DNA from: Brassica napus
Lineage: Eukaryota; Streptophyta; Magnoliopsida; Brassicales; Brassicaceae
Length of the DNA: 64,000 nt
Direction of reading: 5' to 3'
Assembly: GCF_020379485.1 (NCBI RefSeq)
Contig: NC_063452.1
Span: forward strand, 57,247,338-57,311,337
Part shown: in pieces, positions 9,535-22,900 of the stretch
Position numbering within the stretch: position 1 is the first letter of the stretch
Layout of the letters: the number at the start of each line of letters is the position of its first letter
Notes under the pieces: model-generated
Databases searched by the model: none
What the model was told of the DNA's origin: nothing
What the model saw: the letters and a program-made list of their open reading frames with translations, nothing else
Made by a program: the position numbers and the translations under genes

Positions 9535-10905
9535 CTACTGAGAATAGTAAGATGGGTGGAATGGCGGCATTACAAATCCAGCTTGCTGACCATAGTAAAC
9601 AGCTTGAGGAGGTGCGGCTGAGTTATAGAGCCCAGCAGCTAATGGGTTCGTGTAAGGGCCAACAATACCACCACGTGCTTGGTTCACAACACCAAAAGGG
9701 TTCAAGTGTAAGCCATGATGATGACTAGGTTCAATCATAACACCACCAGCTTCTTGTCTATGAACTTGTGTATTACCACTGCGATCTCGAGGCCGCTTTC
9801 TCCCCTTCGGCTTCAGCTGTGGCGGCTCCACGTTGCGTTTCCTCTGCGCCTTCTGTCTCTCCAGCTCCTCCACACGCTCCTCAACCCTCTCCTCAGAGAA
9901 CTCGGCCTCAAGATTCCGATCTTTGATGATCTTGATCACTGCTTTCAACGCACTAACTTCTTTATCAGTAGCTACGTTCTGCGACTTGAGAGAGTACTTA
10001 TCCTCCTTACAAACTCTCTCAGCAGCTTCTCTCGACTCCTTAACGTAACCTTTCAACACAGAGACCGGCTCAAACCCGTCAGTCCTCCCGCACTCGTACA
10101 TGAACCTCACCGCCAAGATCGGTTTCCCAATACTCAAAAGCTTCGTGATGATCTCTCCGACTCTTTCTTTATCTAAACCGATCTTGTTACACAACAAAGT
10201 CGCTTGCTTGTACTTTGCAATCATTGCCACGTAACGTGACAGCTCCTCAGAGTTGAACTCGGATCCTAACTTAAACGCTGCGACTAAGTGAAGAAACAGT
10301 AACGCCTCGAAAGGTTTGTTACCTATCTTCGTCTTCCAATCGTTAGCAACCTTCTTGGCCTTATCTTTCGTATCGACTCCGATCTTCACATCATCGTTAA
10401 TCTCAATCAAAGCTTCCATCAGCAAAACGAAAACTCTCCTTACATCAACCGATTTACCCTTGCTCGAGCCACCATCGATTGCGTTGAGCACCATCGACGC
10501 CGGATCTGGCGAGTAACGAAACGCTGCGGAGAGCTCTTGGTTAGGCATCGCATCGTCATCCCAATGATCAGCCAGAAACTTGCTTAGACCGATCGAGTCC
10601 ATTTTCTCGCATAAGGCTCTCAACTCGGGGCGAGTAACCACCAACGGTGGCTCTGGATCATCGGCGGTTTCGATTCTAGGCGAATCGTTGTTCGGTGAAG
10701 GAGGTTCGGATTGGAGGAGGCGGAAACGGGTAGAGAGGGAGGATTGGAGAGAGGAGAAGTGGGAGTCGATGTCAGACCAGGAGAGAGAGAAAGAAGGTGA
10801 GAGGAGAGAGCGGTGTGATTGGAGATCGTCGAAGGCTTTCTTCAGATTTTGCTTCTTCTCTTCGATTTGATTAATCGCGGCGGCGATTTGTTCAGTCTCC
10901 GTCAT
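9535..10905 (-). CDS. FRL1: FRIGIDA-like protein 1
   Basis: A single uninterrupted exon of 456 residues starts MTETEQIAAAINQIEEKKQ. The first 60 or so residues look coiled-coil. The central region, about 90-360, is the Frigida domain, including RPELRALCEKMDSIGLSKFL and FEALLFLHLVAAFKLGSEF. A basic QRKRN...KGRKRPRDRSG segment could be a nuclear signal, and the tail is rich in Pro, Gly, Tyr and Gln. FRL1 works with FRIGIDA to raise FLC expression and delay flowering in Arabidopsis winter annuals (known for the family). The position beside COG1 and the NC genes matches At5g16320 rather than FRL2. No frameshift is seen. Confidence 0.93.
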   Translation of the reverse strand: MTETEQIAAAINQIEEKKQNLKKAFDDLQSHRSLLSPSFSLSWSDIDSHFSSLQSSLSTRFRLLQSEPPSPNNDSPRIETADDPEPPLVVTRPELRALCEKMDSIGLSKFLADHWDDDAMPNQELSAAFRYSPDPASMVLNAIDGGSSKGKSVDVRRVFVLLMEALIEINDDVKIGVDTKDKAKKVANDWKTKIGNKPFEALLFLHLVAAFKLGSEFNSEELSRYVAMIAKYKQATLLCNKIGLDKERVGEIITKLLSIGKPILAVRFMYECGRTDGFEPVSVLKGYVKESREAAERVCKEDKYSLKSQNVATDKEVSALKAVIKIIKDRNLEAEFSEERVEERVEELERQKAQRKRNVEPPQLKPKGRKRPRDRSGNTQVHRQEAGGVMIEPSHHHGLHLNPFGVVNQARGGIVGPYTNPLAAGLYNSAAPPQAVYYGQQAGFVMPPFHPSYYSQ

Positions 10906-11339
10906 CGTTGTAACCCTAGATTTCTATTCTTTATCTTCACCGGCAAACATGAAACCCGCCGATTTATCTATTCAATAAAAGTATGGTAGTTGGCATTCAG
11001 CTATCGGTTCGGTTATTTACATAAAATTAGAAATATGGTCTGATTCGGTTTGATACTACATAAATTAAACAGAGAAATTTTAATTAATGTTGGTTTAGTT
11101 AATTATGATGCTCCGGTTTGATCGGACTCGGTTTATATGTGAGAGAAAAGACAGTGGAGACCGACCACACCAGAGTAGTAGAGAGAGAGAGACTCTTGAT
11201 TGACTCATCAAAAAGACAGTGGAGACCACACCAGTAGTAGTAGTAGAGAGAGAGAGACTCTTGATTGACTCATCAACAGCTGTTTCTTGATCTAAATGTT
11301 TTTGTCTTCTTTCCCGTGTGTTTTTGTTTAGGTGCTTAT
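10906..11339. other. FRL1 promoter region
   Basis: Leader and upstream DNA of FRL1. It holds the 65-bp duplication listed separately and GA runs. No gene is seen on either strand. Confidence 0.6.
11150..11276. repeat. 65-bp tandem duplication with GA microsatellite
   Basis: gacagtggagacc begins units at 11150 and 11215. Both continue into accaca, AGTAGTAGAGAGAGAGAGAC and ttgattgactcatcaa. The copies are nearly identical, so the event is recent. Confidence 0.9.
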
Positions 11340-11745
11340 ACAAATACAAGTGAAATGTCTGCTGTTTGAGGAACTGTATTCCATGGACATGACTACTCTT
11401 GATGAAATAATGTTAGTTTACTAGCTGTATTCTTTGATTGTTTGTTGTTTCAAACAAAATATATACACCCAACAGTATTCGGTTCTTTTCTTTGTCTGAT
11501 ACCTTCTGCCCTCTAACACAACACTTGTTTAGACCTGTACATGGATTTGATCTTGTAATCACGGAGCAAGGTTACTCACTATCCCACACTGGATGGAAGA
11601 TAATAATCATGTGTTTTCTTGCAGATTAACAATGCTTGTGCTACACAACTATGTCCCTTTCATCTTCAAATTCCTCAAGATTTTTGCAGATAAGAAGAAG
11701 CTGAGGCCTCTCATTGACGAGAACAAGACTAGCCGTAATACCTAG
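11340..11745 (+). pseudogene. UCH1 (ubiquitin C-terminal hydrolase, UCH37-type) remnant
   Basis: Three scraps follow in order. At 11365-11424, FEELYSMDMTTLDE resembles the VEELYSLDLDSL region near the N-terminus. At 11625-11648, after an intact acceptor (TTGCAG), is INNACATQ, the catalytic-cysteine box. At 11644-11745, in a different frame, is [12 protein letters not shown]...LRPLIDENK and a TAG, like the C-terminal helix of UCH37-type enzymes. The second and third overlap over CACAA, so everything between the catalytic Cys and the C-terminus is deleted with a frame change. The position between FRL1 and COG1 is exactly where At5g16310 (UCH1) lies in Arabidopsis. The motif assignments rest on memory of the family. 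Confidence 0.75.
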
Positions 11746-12006
11746 ATCCGGTTTGATTGTATTCAGTCTTGAGGATTTTTTTGTAGAACCAAATCCTCTT
11801 AATTACATGTTCCTTATAAAAATAGCTTATAAGAAGCAATAAATCAAACACTATTACAAAACTTGTTCTCTTCGTTTATGTAAAAAACTTGTATAATAAC
11901 AAATATATCAGCTTCTGCATTCACCCTCTGCGTGATTCATAAACCCATTGCAGAAACCCGGGTCGAAAATGACGGTTTAGTGATTAACCCGAGATCATCA
12001 TCATCA

Positions 12007-15000
12007 TCACTCGTACCTGGTGGTTGTGAAAGAAGAGAGTAAACCGGCTGCTTGAGCCGGTATTATATCCCCAAATGTTGACATAGCGGCTGCTGATCTA
12101 TCCTTGAATATTCCCACTTGTCCGTCACTTAGTATTGATCCAAATCTACTACCAGCCTGAAACATGTTTTACATGATCTTATCAAGATATTGAACATATT
12201 ACAAATTAATCAACCCAATACAAGATCTTACCTGCATGAAGGACTTTAAGAACGGGGAAGCCACACCGAAGCTGGAGTCATCGTCTAACTCACTCGTTTG
12301 AGAATGATCGCCATTTGTAAATGCATTCCATGAGTTTCTTGACGAACCTTCATTTGATGTAACTGGGATCGAGACCTTGTTTGTACTTCTAGAGGACAGA
12401 GCAGGAGCGCTGCATTGACACGAAACCAAGACTTTTGAAATGAGAAATCATTCTGCAGAAGGCCACCAACAGTTTTTTGCTTTGGAAGAAGAAGATCTTA
12501 CCTTATGGGAAGGTATTTGAAGCGGGGAACTGTGGAGCATGGCATGATATTTGACTCTGAATTAGTTGGTAGCTTCTGCGCAGTATCTGTGTACATTCGG
12601 TTTAGTTGCACAAAGAATCCAAAGAGTACAGCGTGGCGTAGGTATGACTGCTTTTCGTTCTCCCATAGATACGGCTCATACCTTTTTAGACATTTCAAAA
12701 TATAATAATCAGAGAATGATTGTGACAATAAACGGTAAAACTAGTGAAGTAATCGTAAAGATATGTCTTGCGTATAGTTTAGGGATAAAGTTCCTTACGT
12801 GAGCCAGTCTATGGGATCCAACTTTTGGGACATATAGGATATCACTCCATCAATGCGACCTCTACTGACTGACTTTGTTTGCTGTTGTCCCTGCTTTCGC
12901 CTGAAAGCTGATCTGTTCATTGTACTCTTTGGTATCTCCGCATTGGGGCTTGTATCACCCCCAGAAAGAACGTCCGATGCAAATCTCAAATCCAGCAAAA
13001 TCTGTAAGACTCCTTTCTCTGAAATCTGGGGTTCGTTGGCCTCCCTAGGAGATAAGAAATCCTCATAAATAATGATGATCTGCATTGTACAATGGAAAAT
13101 TTAATAACCATTCTGGTAAGCAATCACCAGCTTGGAGATATTCACAATGAAAGGTAAGACGTATGAATAGGGGGGAAATTATCACGAACATTTTGAAGAG
13201 CAGGTAGAAAATAATCATAGGAAAAAAGTAAACAGAGACAACGCACCTTCTCCAACAAGCTTAAAGCAAAATTTTGCAAAATTGACTTATCCAGAACGTG
13301 GCCTCCAATTCGGTGAATTTCTTCTGATGCCCGACACAGAAAAGAGATAATATAGAGCGAAGGTAAGGACGGAAGTGATATCTTCAGCTCAGATGGACTC
13401 TCGCCCTGCTCTTCCTTAACTATTGTCTCTTCCCAACCCTGCATTATTACTTCACAAATGAGTATGGACACAACAAAGTGATCTTGAAAATGATAACCGG
13501 GAACGCAAGAGGATGTCTAAACTATCTTATTAATACTTTAAAGAGTCAATCAGGATATAAAGTAGTTCCTGGAAACATCTCCATCAAAAAAAAGAAAGTG
13601 AATAAACAACTATCTATGCACATTTAGCCAGCAATATCTAATATCGATGCAGGAGAGACAGCTCAGCAAAAAGGATAAGGATCGATTTTTATTTACCCTT
13701 AAAGGAGTTGTAGCAGATAATCCATCATCACTCCTAAGATCACGCAAGAGAATAGCTGAAAGCTCATCCGATAGCCACTGGATCCACAAAGTATGAGCTT
13801 TAATGCACAGATCTCGCATAGTTTTATTAAGCTCTTCAAATTTCGGACTTGTCTTCTCTTCTGCCTTGAGTAGTGCGGCAACAGCTAATGAACTCTGCTT
13901 CCTAAGATCGGTGTGCACCTGCTTTCCAGGGCTGTCAGCAGTGAGTGCAGTATTCGAGCCATATCTTGGTTGCCTCAACAAGGATGACAACTTATCAGAA
14001 ACTGCAGTCATAGTTTCTCTACACCACAATCTTGGAGAACCAAGAATCAAGGGAACGTGTTCAGAGTGGTTCAGCAATGCAAACAAAAGGCGTCCCATAA
14101 AAAGAGATTTCTCAATTATGATAGCAGGTGATATTGCGTCATTGTCATTGTTCTCTTTCCTCATGGCAGAAAAGAGAAACTCGAGTTCTTTATCTACATC
14201 TGAAAGAAGAGCTGAGACACTGTCATAACACTTATTCTGCACGTATGGAGCCAGATCCTTTAACCTCTGACCAGCCTTTTCTGACTCAAAGAAGCTTAGG
14301 AGGTCTTCCAATACATTCTGGCAGCGCTGATCAACAGCATCTCTCATTTGGCTAACTTCAGGACCAAAGTAAGCAGTTAGACAACTTTGAAAGTCACTTT
14401 CTTCAGGTGATGTTTTATTTCCGGCAATAAGACCAAGTTTCTTTGCGTTAGGCTCAATGAACCAGACACCACCACCTGTAGATGGTCTGTTTAAGTATGC
14501 TTGGAAGTTGATCTTCTCACCAGTGATCTCGCTAAAAGCACGAACCGATTCAGCCACATTGACAGCTTTAGCCAAATCCTCAAATCTGGAGTCAATAATG
14601 GATTTCATTCTTTCCACAAACGCCTTCTCAAATATTTCATCCCATAGGTTCAAATCATCTTCCAGAACAATCTCCCGGATTCTATTCCAAGGCAGCTCTA
14701 CCTCAGACCCAAAAACACTCTTAAGCCAATCTAAACTACCCCTCAAGACATCTTTGCTATCCATGGTCTCTCTTATCAACTTCTCCGCTGTCCCAAGCTC
14801 TCCACCAGTAACAATAGCTTCAATCAAATGCTTCCCATTAACCTTACCAACAATCTGCCCACCACATTCCCTCAACCAACTCAGGCAAGCTTTAGAAATG
14901 TCAGTTTTATCAAAAATGACCATGACGGATTCCAAATTATCCCTGAACAATTTCCACAACGCAACCTCCTCTTCCGGATTCGGAATCCCACCAAACAGTT

Positions 15001-15916
15001 GAGAAGCTGGAGGGGTACTCAAGATAGTCTTATAAAACAGAGGCATATCAGTCAATGCCTGCAAAAAGAGCTCACCAACTTGTCCCACAGTAACCTGAAT
15101 CACACTCAAAACATCACAAAACACAGAAACTACATTCCCGGCATCATCACCACTACAAGCATTCAGCTTTTGCAGAACCCAAGTCCTCCTCGAGTCGAGA
15201 AACAACTCAAGCACTCCCTTCGGATCAAGCTCATCAACCACCGCAACAGCAGTTAACGCGTCCACGTAAGCTCCCAACCCTAAACCCTGATCCAGAAGCC
15301 GCTCATGGCTCCTCTGCGAGATCTGAGCCTTGAAACTCTCCACTATCTGCCACTGATGCTCAAGCAGCGGAAACTTCTCCAACAGCTTACTCTGATCCAC
15401 CTCACCGCCGCCACATCCCTCCAACTTAACCAACCTCTGCTGCACGTGCTGAGCACGCATGTACCTCCCCGCAGCTTCTAGAAACATCGATTCGTCGAGG
15501 CATCCCCATATATTCTCCGGCGTGTCCACCAGGTACTTAACACGACAAGCGATCCCGTACACATTGACTCGGGCCGAGTTAGGGTTATCAATCGTGGGAG
15601 CTTCCGCAACAGAAGAGGACGAAGAAAGCGATCTAATGTTCCCGTGGATCGAGGAGATATTCGCCGAGATCGACTCGCAAAGCGACTTCATGTGCACGAT
15701 CGAGTCAGCTGAGTCGATCAGATCGCGGTACCGAGTCCCGACGAGTTGCCGGAGCTCCTCTTTCTTATCCTCGATGTTCTTCCTAGTCGCCGACTCCACG
15801 TTCCGGATCTCCGACATCGGTTTCGCGCGAAACAGAGACTCCGCGTCTCTTTGACCGCCGCCGAGAGTCGCGGCGGAAGGCCGGTGCTCCGCGGCGGAAG
15901 CTGATGACATTCTCAT
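12007..15916 (-). CDS. COG1: COG1, conserved oligomeric Golgi complex subunit 1
   Basis: Six exons on the minus strand: 15916-13697, 13438-13247, 13079-12799, 12681-12502, 12409-12232 and 12156-12007. Phase is kept across all junctions, giving 1066 residues, close to the roughly 1070 of the Arabidopsis protein. The N-terminus has [48 protein letters not shown], the Vps51/COG1-type helical region; the rest is helical tether. COG1 is part of lobe A of the COG complex, which captures retrograde vesicles at the Golgi. The start is ambiguous between 15916 (MRMSS) and 15910 (MSS). The last exon ends TTTRYE-stop at 12007. Continuous ORFs such as 13142-13471 are exon 2 plus read-through introns. The gene is the expected At5g16300 counterpart. 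Confidence 0.92.
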
Positions 15917-16999
15917 TTTTTTCCGCGTGTTTTCGGTTGTGTTGTCTCTAGCAATACATCGTCGCTTCTATTGACTAGTGAAGAAGAAGATAAGCAAAGC
16001 GGATCTGATCGGATCTGGAAATGCCCTGCCTCAGATTTAGAAGTAGAGTCCCAGAATTAAGATCTATTTTTTTTTTTTAAGTTTCTGCCATTGCCGTGAA
16101 GAAAGACGACGAGAAACTAAGCGTTTCCTATTAAATTACAAATTAACCCTTCTCTGGGTTTGCAATAGAATAATAAAATAATCCAAATATAATAGCAAAC
16201 CGTTCCGGTATGGGTAATTATACCGGTTGTACTTTTAATTGGTTTAGCTAAAAATCACTGTGTATTATTTTTTTTTTACCGCCAAATTTGACTAAACAAA
16301 TCGCTAAAAATACATTCAATTAAAAAATATCATAAGATTTATGTTTATGTTTAAATAATTATTATTTAGGATTTAATGTTTATGATGTGAAATTTGTTTA
16401 TAAATTGTTTTTAAATATTTGTAAATAATTTTTGAGAAGTTAATTTAAAAATTTTAGTACAAGTTTAAAATATTTATAAAAATAATTATAAGATAAATTT
16501 GAAAAGTGAAAAACTTGTAGTAAAATTGAAATTCAAGGCTTATAAATGCATAGCATTCTTGTTGAATAGTTTGGGCACAGTTGTAAAGTTCACCTAAATA
16601 AGGGTGCAAACCGTGCAATTACATAAAATAAATAAATTAAACGGATAAAATTGTTCTTTTTTTTTTCTTCCCCCAACGTCGCTCGAATCTCCTCCAATCG
16701 ACTTTGCCTACATCTCTCCCTCTACGTCGATCTCAATCTCATTCCCGATCACGATCACGATCATCCCTCCACTCTCCGGTGACTTTCTCCGTACACACTG
16801 CCTTCTTGATTTGGCACATTTCACTAGCTACCGAGATCCTCAACCATATCTCCATCGAATCCTGCAGCTGCGTCGTAGCTCTGATTAGCTTGAGAGGAGG
16901 AGATCTAGGTTTACCCCCGCCTCCAAAATCTAATTCGATCTGACATCGGACTAGAGAGAAGTTTGGGCATACAGTGAAGAGTTTTAGGCGAAAGGAAGA
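15917..16999. other. Shared promoter of COG1 and TRAPPC8
   Basis: About 1.1 kb between divergent start codons. The 16680-16999 part is CT-rich and looks like the TRAPPC8 leader, with gatcacgatcacgatcat direct repeats. The centre is AT-rich. The VAT1 gene expected here from Arabidopsis order (At5g16290, from memory) is absent, with no remnant that I can recognise. Confidence 0.6.
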
Positions 17000-19900
17000 A
17001 TGGTGGAGCCGGTGAACTCTTCGCTTGGGAAAATGCTATTGGAGGAGGTTAGTCCTGTAGTCATGGTTCTCTGCACGCCTCTCGTTGAAGAGACTTTCCT
17101 CAAGAATGGACTATCCTTTGTGGAAACGCTCAAGCCGTTCTGCAACTTCAGTAACATCGATGGTGAGTCCTGATTTGATTACTAGTTTTGATTGATTGTC
17201 TTCTTCAAGTGTTTTTCTTAAGGTTCCAGTGGTGAAATTTGTTGTGCAGTTCCTGTTCGGACCTCAGGCGATCAGCTTTATCGGCTAAAGAAATTTACGC
17301 TGAGATTGTTTAATGCAGCTGATATCAGACAACCAAACGTAGAGGTACGTAAACTTGTTTGGTACTTGATGATTGGTTCTTAGTCAGGAACAATGCGGAT
17401 CACCATTAACTGGACATGTAATTATTATCTGTTTTACCAAGAACGAAACGTGAGAGTATGGGTTTGTATTACTTAGGCGTGTATGCTTGTATTAGAGGCT
17501 CCTTCCTCATTCTGCATCTTCAGCTAAGCTCAAACTTTAATGGCTAGGTTGCAAAGCAACGGCTAGAACATGTTATTACTCAAGCTGGGGAGAAGGTTTT
17601 TCACGATTTGGAATCTGATCCTCCTCAAATTACTGATATACTCTCTAGTAAGTCTCTACTGGAAATTATGCTTTTATGAGTGTTAGACGATGCCTTTTAT
17701 GTCTTTTGTTTCATTACTGAGAAGGTGAATTCTCGAACTCGTTGATTTTCTAATGCTGATGTGTTTCCGTCCCTGCAGATTCAGAGTCTGAAATTGCACC
17801 CACATGGTTTCAGTATTACAATAAAGAACTTATCCGCACCTTGTCATTTTCAGACCATGAAGCTTTTGATCATCCTGTGGCTTGTAAGACATTAAATGGG
17901 TTTTAGAAAATTGTTGTTGCTGTCTTCTCACTTTAAACTAGGTTCGCTGATCTATTATGTCTCATAGAGTTTTCCGTTGTGTACTAAATAATTATAAATC
18001 TACTTTTCAGGTCTCTTGGTCGTTTCATCAAAAGACGAAGACCCTTTAAATAAATTTGTAGATCTTTTCAACACCAATAGATTACCTTCTCTGCTTAATG
18101 ATGGTGTAATGGACCCAAAGATTTTGAAGCATTTCCTATTGGTGCATGACAATCAAGATGCAACAACAGAGAGGTTGTTGTTACTTACTCCATCGTATTG
18201 TGACATGGTTCTCATCATATGGGTGTTAAAATGTAAGTTTTTTTGTTGACTGGATGATTTTTTCTTCTATAGAACGTCTAAAGTTCTGTCTGAGATGAGA
18301 AGTACATTTGGAAACAATGAATGCAACTTACTTTGCACTAATTCATCTAAAGAGGGGAACGTAGAACACCAGGCTAATCCATGGGCTTCATTTGTAAGTC
18401 ACTCATCAGAACTGTAATCAAACATATTGTTTAAGGTTACTTTTTAAATTTTATGTACATATAAGTTCAACATGTTGATTACCAATTTTTCTGAAAGAAA
18501 TCAAGTGTCCCGGCTGAAAAACTTGGATGTGCTCTTACTGGCGACGATATTGGGGAGGTATATTTAAAAGCTTCTGACTGCTATTTCTTGTATAAAATTC
18601 TCTTGCTGGTGAAGTTCACCCTTTCAACCATTTTGGAATGTTTTAACCCTAACTTTAAATTTCTTCTGGCATATTCGGAGCAGATCAAAGAGCTGATGCA
18701 AGAGTTTGCTTCCAGGCATATAATTCCGTACATGGAGCAGAAAGTCCGAGATCTTAATCAACAGGTTGGCTTTAGATTTTTTTACAAGTTATTTTTGAGA
18801 ACATATCTAGTTTTTCTATATGATTTACTAGTATGTTGTTCTCTTTCCATATCATTTAGTTTTCATTTTTTTGTGCCCCTAGATTTCTGCAACAAGGAAA
18901 GGACTCAGAAACCAGATAAAGAACTTGTGGTGGAGAAAAGGAAAAGACGATATTCCGGATTCAACCAAAGGTTCTATGTATGCAGTCTTCACCTTTTTGC
19001 TCCTTTTATGATTTCATTGACGTCATCATAAGCTCTAACGGTCTTTTGTCCACTTTTGAAGCTATACCTTTAGCTCCACCGAATCTCAAATCAGAATTTT
19101 GGGTGACTACGCCTTCATGTTGCATGACTATGAACTTGCATTGTCTAGCTATCGCTTAATATCAACTGATTACAAGCTCGATAAAGCTTGGAAGCACTAT
19201 GCCGGTGTCCAGGTAGATTCACATCTTTGTAATTATGTTAATGTAGTGGCATAATTTTAATCAATGTTCGTCTTGTATTTTGAACCTCACGTATAGTATA
19301 GGTTAACCATGTTATCCAACTGATTGTTTGGGTCTATATTATTCATTATTTGTTACTTGTGGTTGCTTCGATAACTCATCTTTCATATGCATGGTTGGAA
19401 GGAAATGATGGGACTCGCATATTTCATCTCAGACCAGTCAATAAAGGAAGCTGAGTACTGCATGGAAAATGCATCCAGCACTTATATGGTATGTCTTTAT
19501 AACCAATCTTTAACCTAAAAAAGTTCTTTAGCAAATATCCCTTTATTCTGTGCAAAACAGGAAACTGAAATATGAATGGTTTAACTTAAGAAAATGACGT
19601 GGTAGTACGTGCTGAAACATGTCTTTAAAATCTCACGCAGAAACTTGGGAAGTCTGGCTTTCAAAATGCTACGAGATGTGGGCTCTGGTGGGCAGAGATG
19701 CTAAAGGCTAGAGACCAGTATAAAGAAGCGGCTTCTGTTTACTTCCGCATATGTGGAGAGGTGTTTCTTTTTTACCTTCAGAACATATGCACATAATTCG
19801 ATGGCTAAATTTAAATCAATTTGCAGGAACCATTGCACGCTGCTGTTATGTTAGAGCAAGCTTCTTACTGCTTCGTGTTAACTAAGCCAGCGATGCTACA

Positions 19901-22900
19901 CAAGTATGGATTTCATCTAGTTCTCTCAGGAGACCACTATAAAATCTGTGATCAGGTACATGCTAATTCGCTGAAAGGGCTCAAGCTTCGTACATGCTTT
20001 GCATTGTAAAGAATATTCTTTGTTTGCCTTTTTTCAGGTTAACCATGCAATTCGTACATATAGAAGCGCGATCTCTGTTTATGAATCAACTACTTGGAGC
20101 CATATCAAAGACCATGTTTACTTTCATATTGGACAGTAAGTTTTTAATGTAGGCCTCTTAAGACGTGACGATTAGAAATTTGTTGGCTTAAGACTTGCAA
20201 TGAAATTATCTGTTCAGGTGGTATGCAATTGTCGGGATGAATGATGTTGCAGTTAGAAACATGCTCAGAGTACTGGACTGTGGAAACCAGTCCAAGTCTA
20301 CCCAAGAGATTTTTCTCAGAGACTTTTTCGACATAGTTAAGGTGTGTAGCTTATACTTGCGGTTTTATACGCTCTAATTAAGCTGCTCAGAGAGTAAGAT
20401 AGTGCTTCCAATAGTTACCCTTGGTCTCTATTCTTTGTCTATACAAAATAATTTTATTTTCTTTTCATTTTTTCTGTCAATTTGAAGAAAACTGGGATGA
20501 AGCATGAAGTGGTGGGACTTCGACTACCAATTATTAGCATGTCGTCTCTTCAAGTTATATATGAAGACCATCGCACTTATGCATCTCAAGCTTCTGTAAG
20601 TTGCATATTCACTCTTTAGAAGTATGTACATATTAGCCATCATAACCTTCCTAGGATGTATTGCGTCTATACTTCTTTGTCAACTGCATAATTGACATCA
20701 GTATTTCTGGTAAATTTTTTTGCTTTACTTGCAAATAAATAATATTTTTCCATCATTGAATTGTTTATTTCATTCATGGCGAGTTTGCATGTCTTGTGTA
20801 CCAATATGATTCACATGTCGTTGTCAGGCTCTTGTAGAAGAGAGCATCTGGCAATCATTGGAGGATGATATCATTCCATCGTTGAATTCTGGCAAGTCAA
20901 ACTGGCTGGAGTTACAGTCAAAGCTACTGCCTAAGAAATACAAGGAATCAAATGTTTGTGTCGTTGGAGGTATGCACGTTGTTGTTAGCTGCATTCGATG
21001 TTTACATGAATCAGCCTTTTCTTCTTAGTCATCGTACTTTTAACTCATGCTTGGAGTCTGAAGGCTAAAAGAATGCAATCTAGTCCAACTAAAATAGGCA
21101 CGCTTATACGCAAAATCTGTTTTACCTTATTGTAAGCAGCAGGACATTTCAGTTTTATCTAGACTTGATTTGACTTTGGAAAATGTATATTTTTGAAATA
21201 ACTAGCTTTGATAGTTTTTCACGGAGATGTCGTGGAGAGAAAGAGAGAGAGGGGGGAGCGGGGGGGGGGGGGGGGGGAGTATTAGGTTCTTCATTTGTCG
21301 TATCAATCTATTAATATTATCACTTATGCTTCTGCCAAGGACGAGGCATTTCTTGGTTTGGCTATACAATCACGCCATATTGTTGATGACATGATATTCT
21401 GCTTTAGCATGTTTGAAAATGTAAGTAATTGTGGATTTTTACTTGTAATTCTTTGTTTTCAGAGTCAGTGAAATTGGATATGGAGTTTAGGAATCCACTG
21501 CTAATCTCTACTTCCGTTACAAGCGTCTCTCTCATCTGTGAACTTACCGAAAATTCTGATGACTTAAAATTGGGTAAGCTATTTCTATTATTTGATGTTC
21601 AGTTTATATATTTTCTACATCCTTCAGTTTTTATATGTGAAACTTATTTCCACATCTGGACTTTGTAAAGTAGAAAAAGAGACAAGTAGCTTAAGCTTGG
21701 GGACCGAACACAATCAGTAAGCATCTAATCTCTTCAATCAGGTTTCTTTCAACTTTATTGACCCACATTTGATTGACAAAGCTGTGCCGTCGTTGTCAAC
21801 AATACCACAGGGTTACAACCTCTGGTTTCTCTTCTTTCACCTTGTCTGAAGTGGACTTCACATTAGGCGGAGGCGAGAAAAAGTTGGTGAGTCTTGCTAA
21901 ATTGGACACTTAGATTGATTGATATGTTCAATATTTTAAATCTTCCTCTATCTGGCATTTTCATGTTCTTGTGTATATATAGAGAAACATCTTTTTCAAA
22001 ATTGTGATGTTCCACCTGTAGTTGTTGTCTGTACCCTGGTCATTTGTAACTTTTGACTATTGTAACTTCCGTTTGCTTACTGTTTCTCCTTGATGAGGTT
22101 CTGAGGGTTTAATTAGCTGCTAGTTGTTTGTTTTTTCTGACTTATCGTTTTGCTTTTGTCGTCCAGGTGAGGCTCACGGTCACCCCCAGTGAAGAAGGTA
22201 TCCTCAAAATTGTCGGTGTAAGGTGGGAGTTGTCTGGCTCCATTGTAGGCGTGCATTACTTCCAATCTGTGCCTACAAAGGCAAAAACTAACAAGGCAAA
22301 AAGGAAAAACAAACTTACTCCCACTGATGCCTTGAAATTTTTAGTCATCAAGGTGCAAACGTCTCCTCTATGGTTTATTTCTTAAAGTTCGTCGCGACCT
22401 TCTAATGTAAAGATATTTTGACCGTGCAGAGTCTACCCAGGCTTGAGGGTTCAGTTGATCATCTGCCTGACAAATTGTATGCTGGAGATCTTCGTTATCT
22501 TGTTTTAGAGTTAAAAAATAATTCAGAATCTCCAATAAAGGTAGTTTTCTTGTTCTGATCAACACTTATCATTCATATTCTTTGCTGTAAAGCAATTAAA
22601 TTTTTTGTTTGTTCTGTTACTGTCTATGAATTTCGTTTGTTATGTTCTTGTTTATAATATTTATTCCTGCTTGATCACCAAATATTGTGATGCATTTATT
22701 TTTAATCATTCTTGTGCTAACAAAGTTTCTCTGTCCTTGTAGAATCTTAAAATGAAGATTAGCCATCCAAGATTTGTAAATCCTGAAAGTCATGAAGAAG
22801 AGCTGACACCCGGATTTCCAGATTGCTTAAAGAAGGGCCCTGAACAAAATACTGTCCAGCGTGAAACAAGTAGAACTAGTGTATTTGCATTTCCAAAGGT

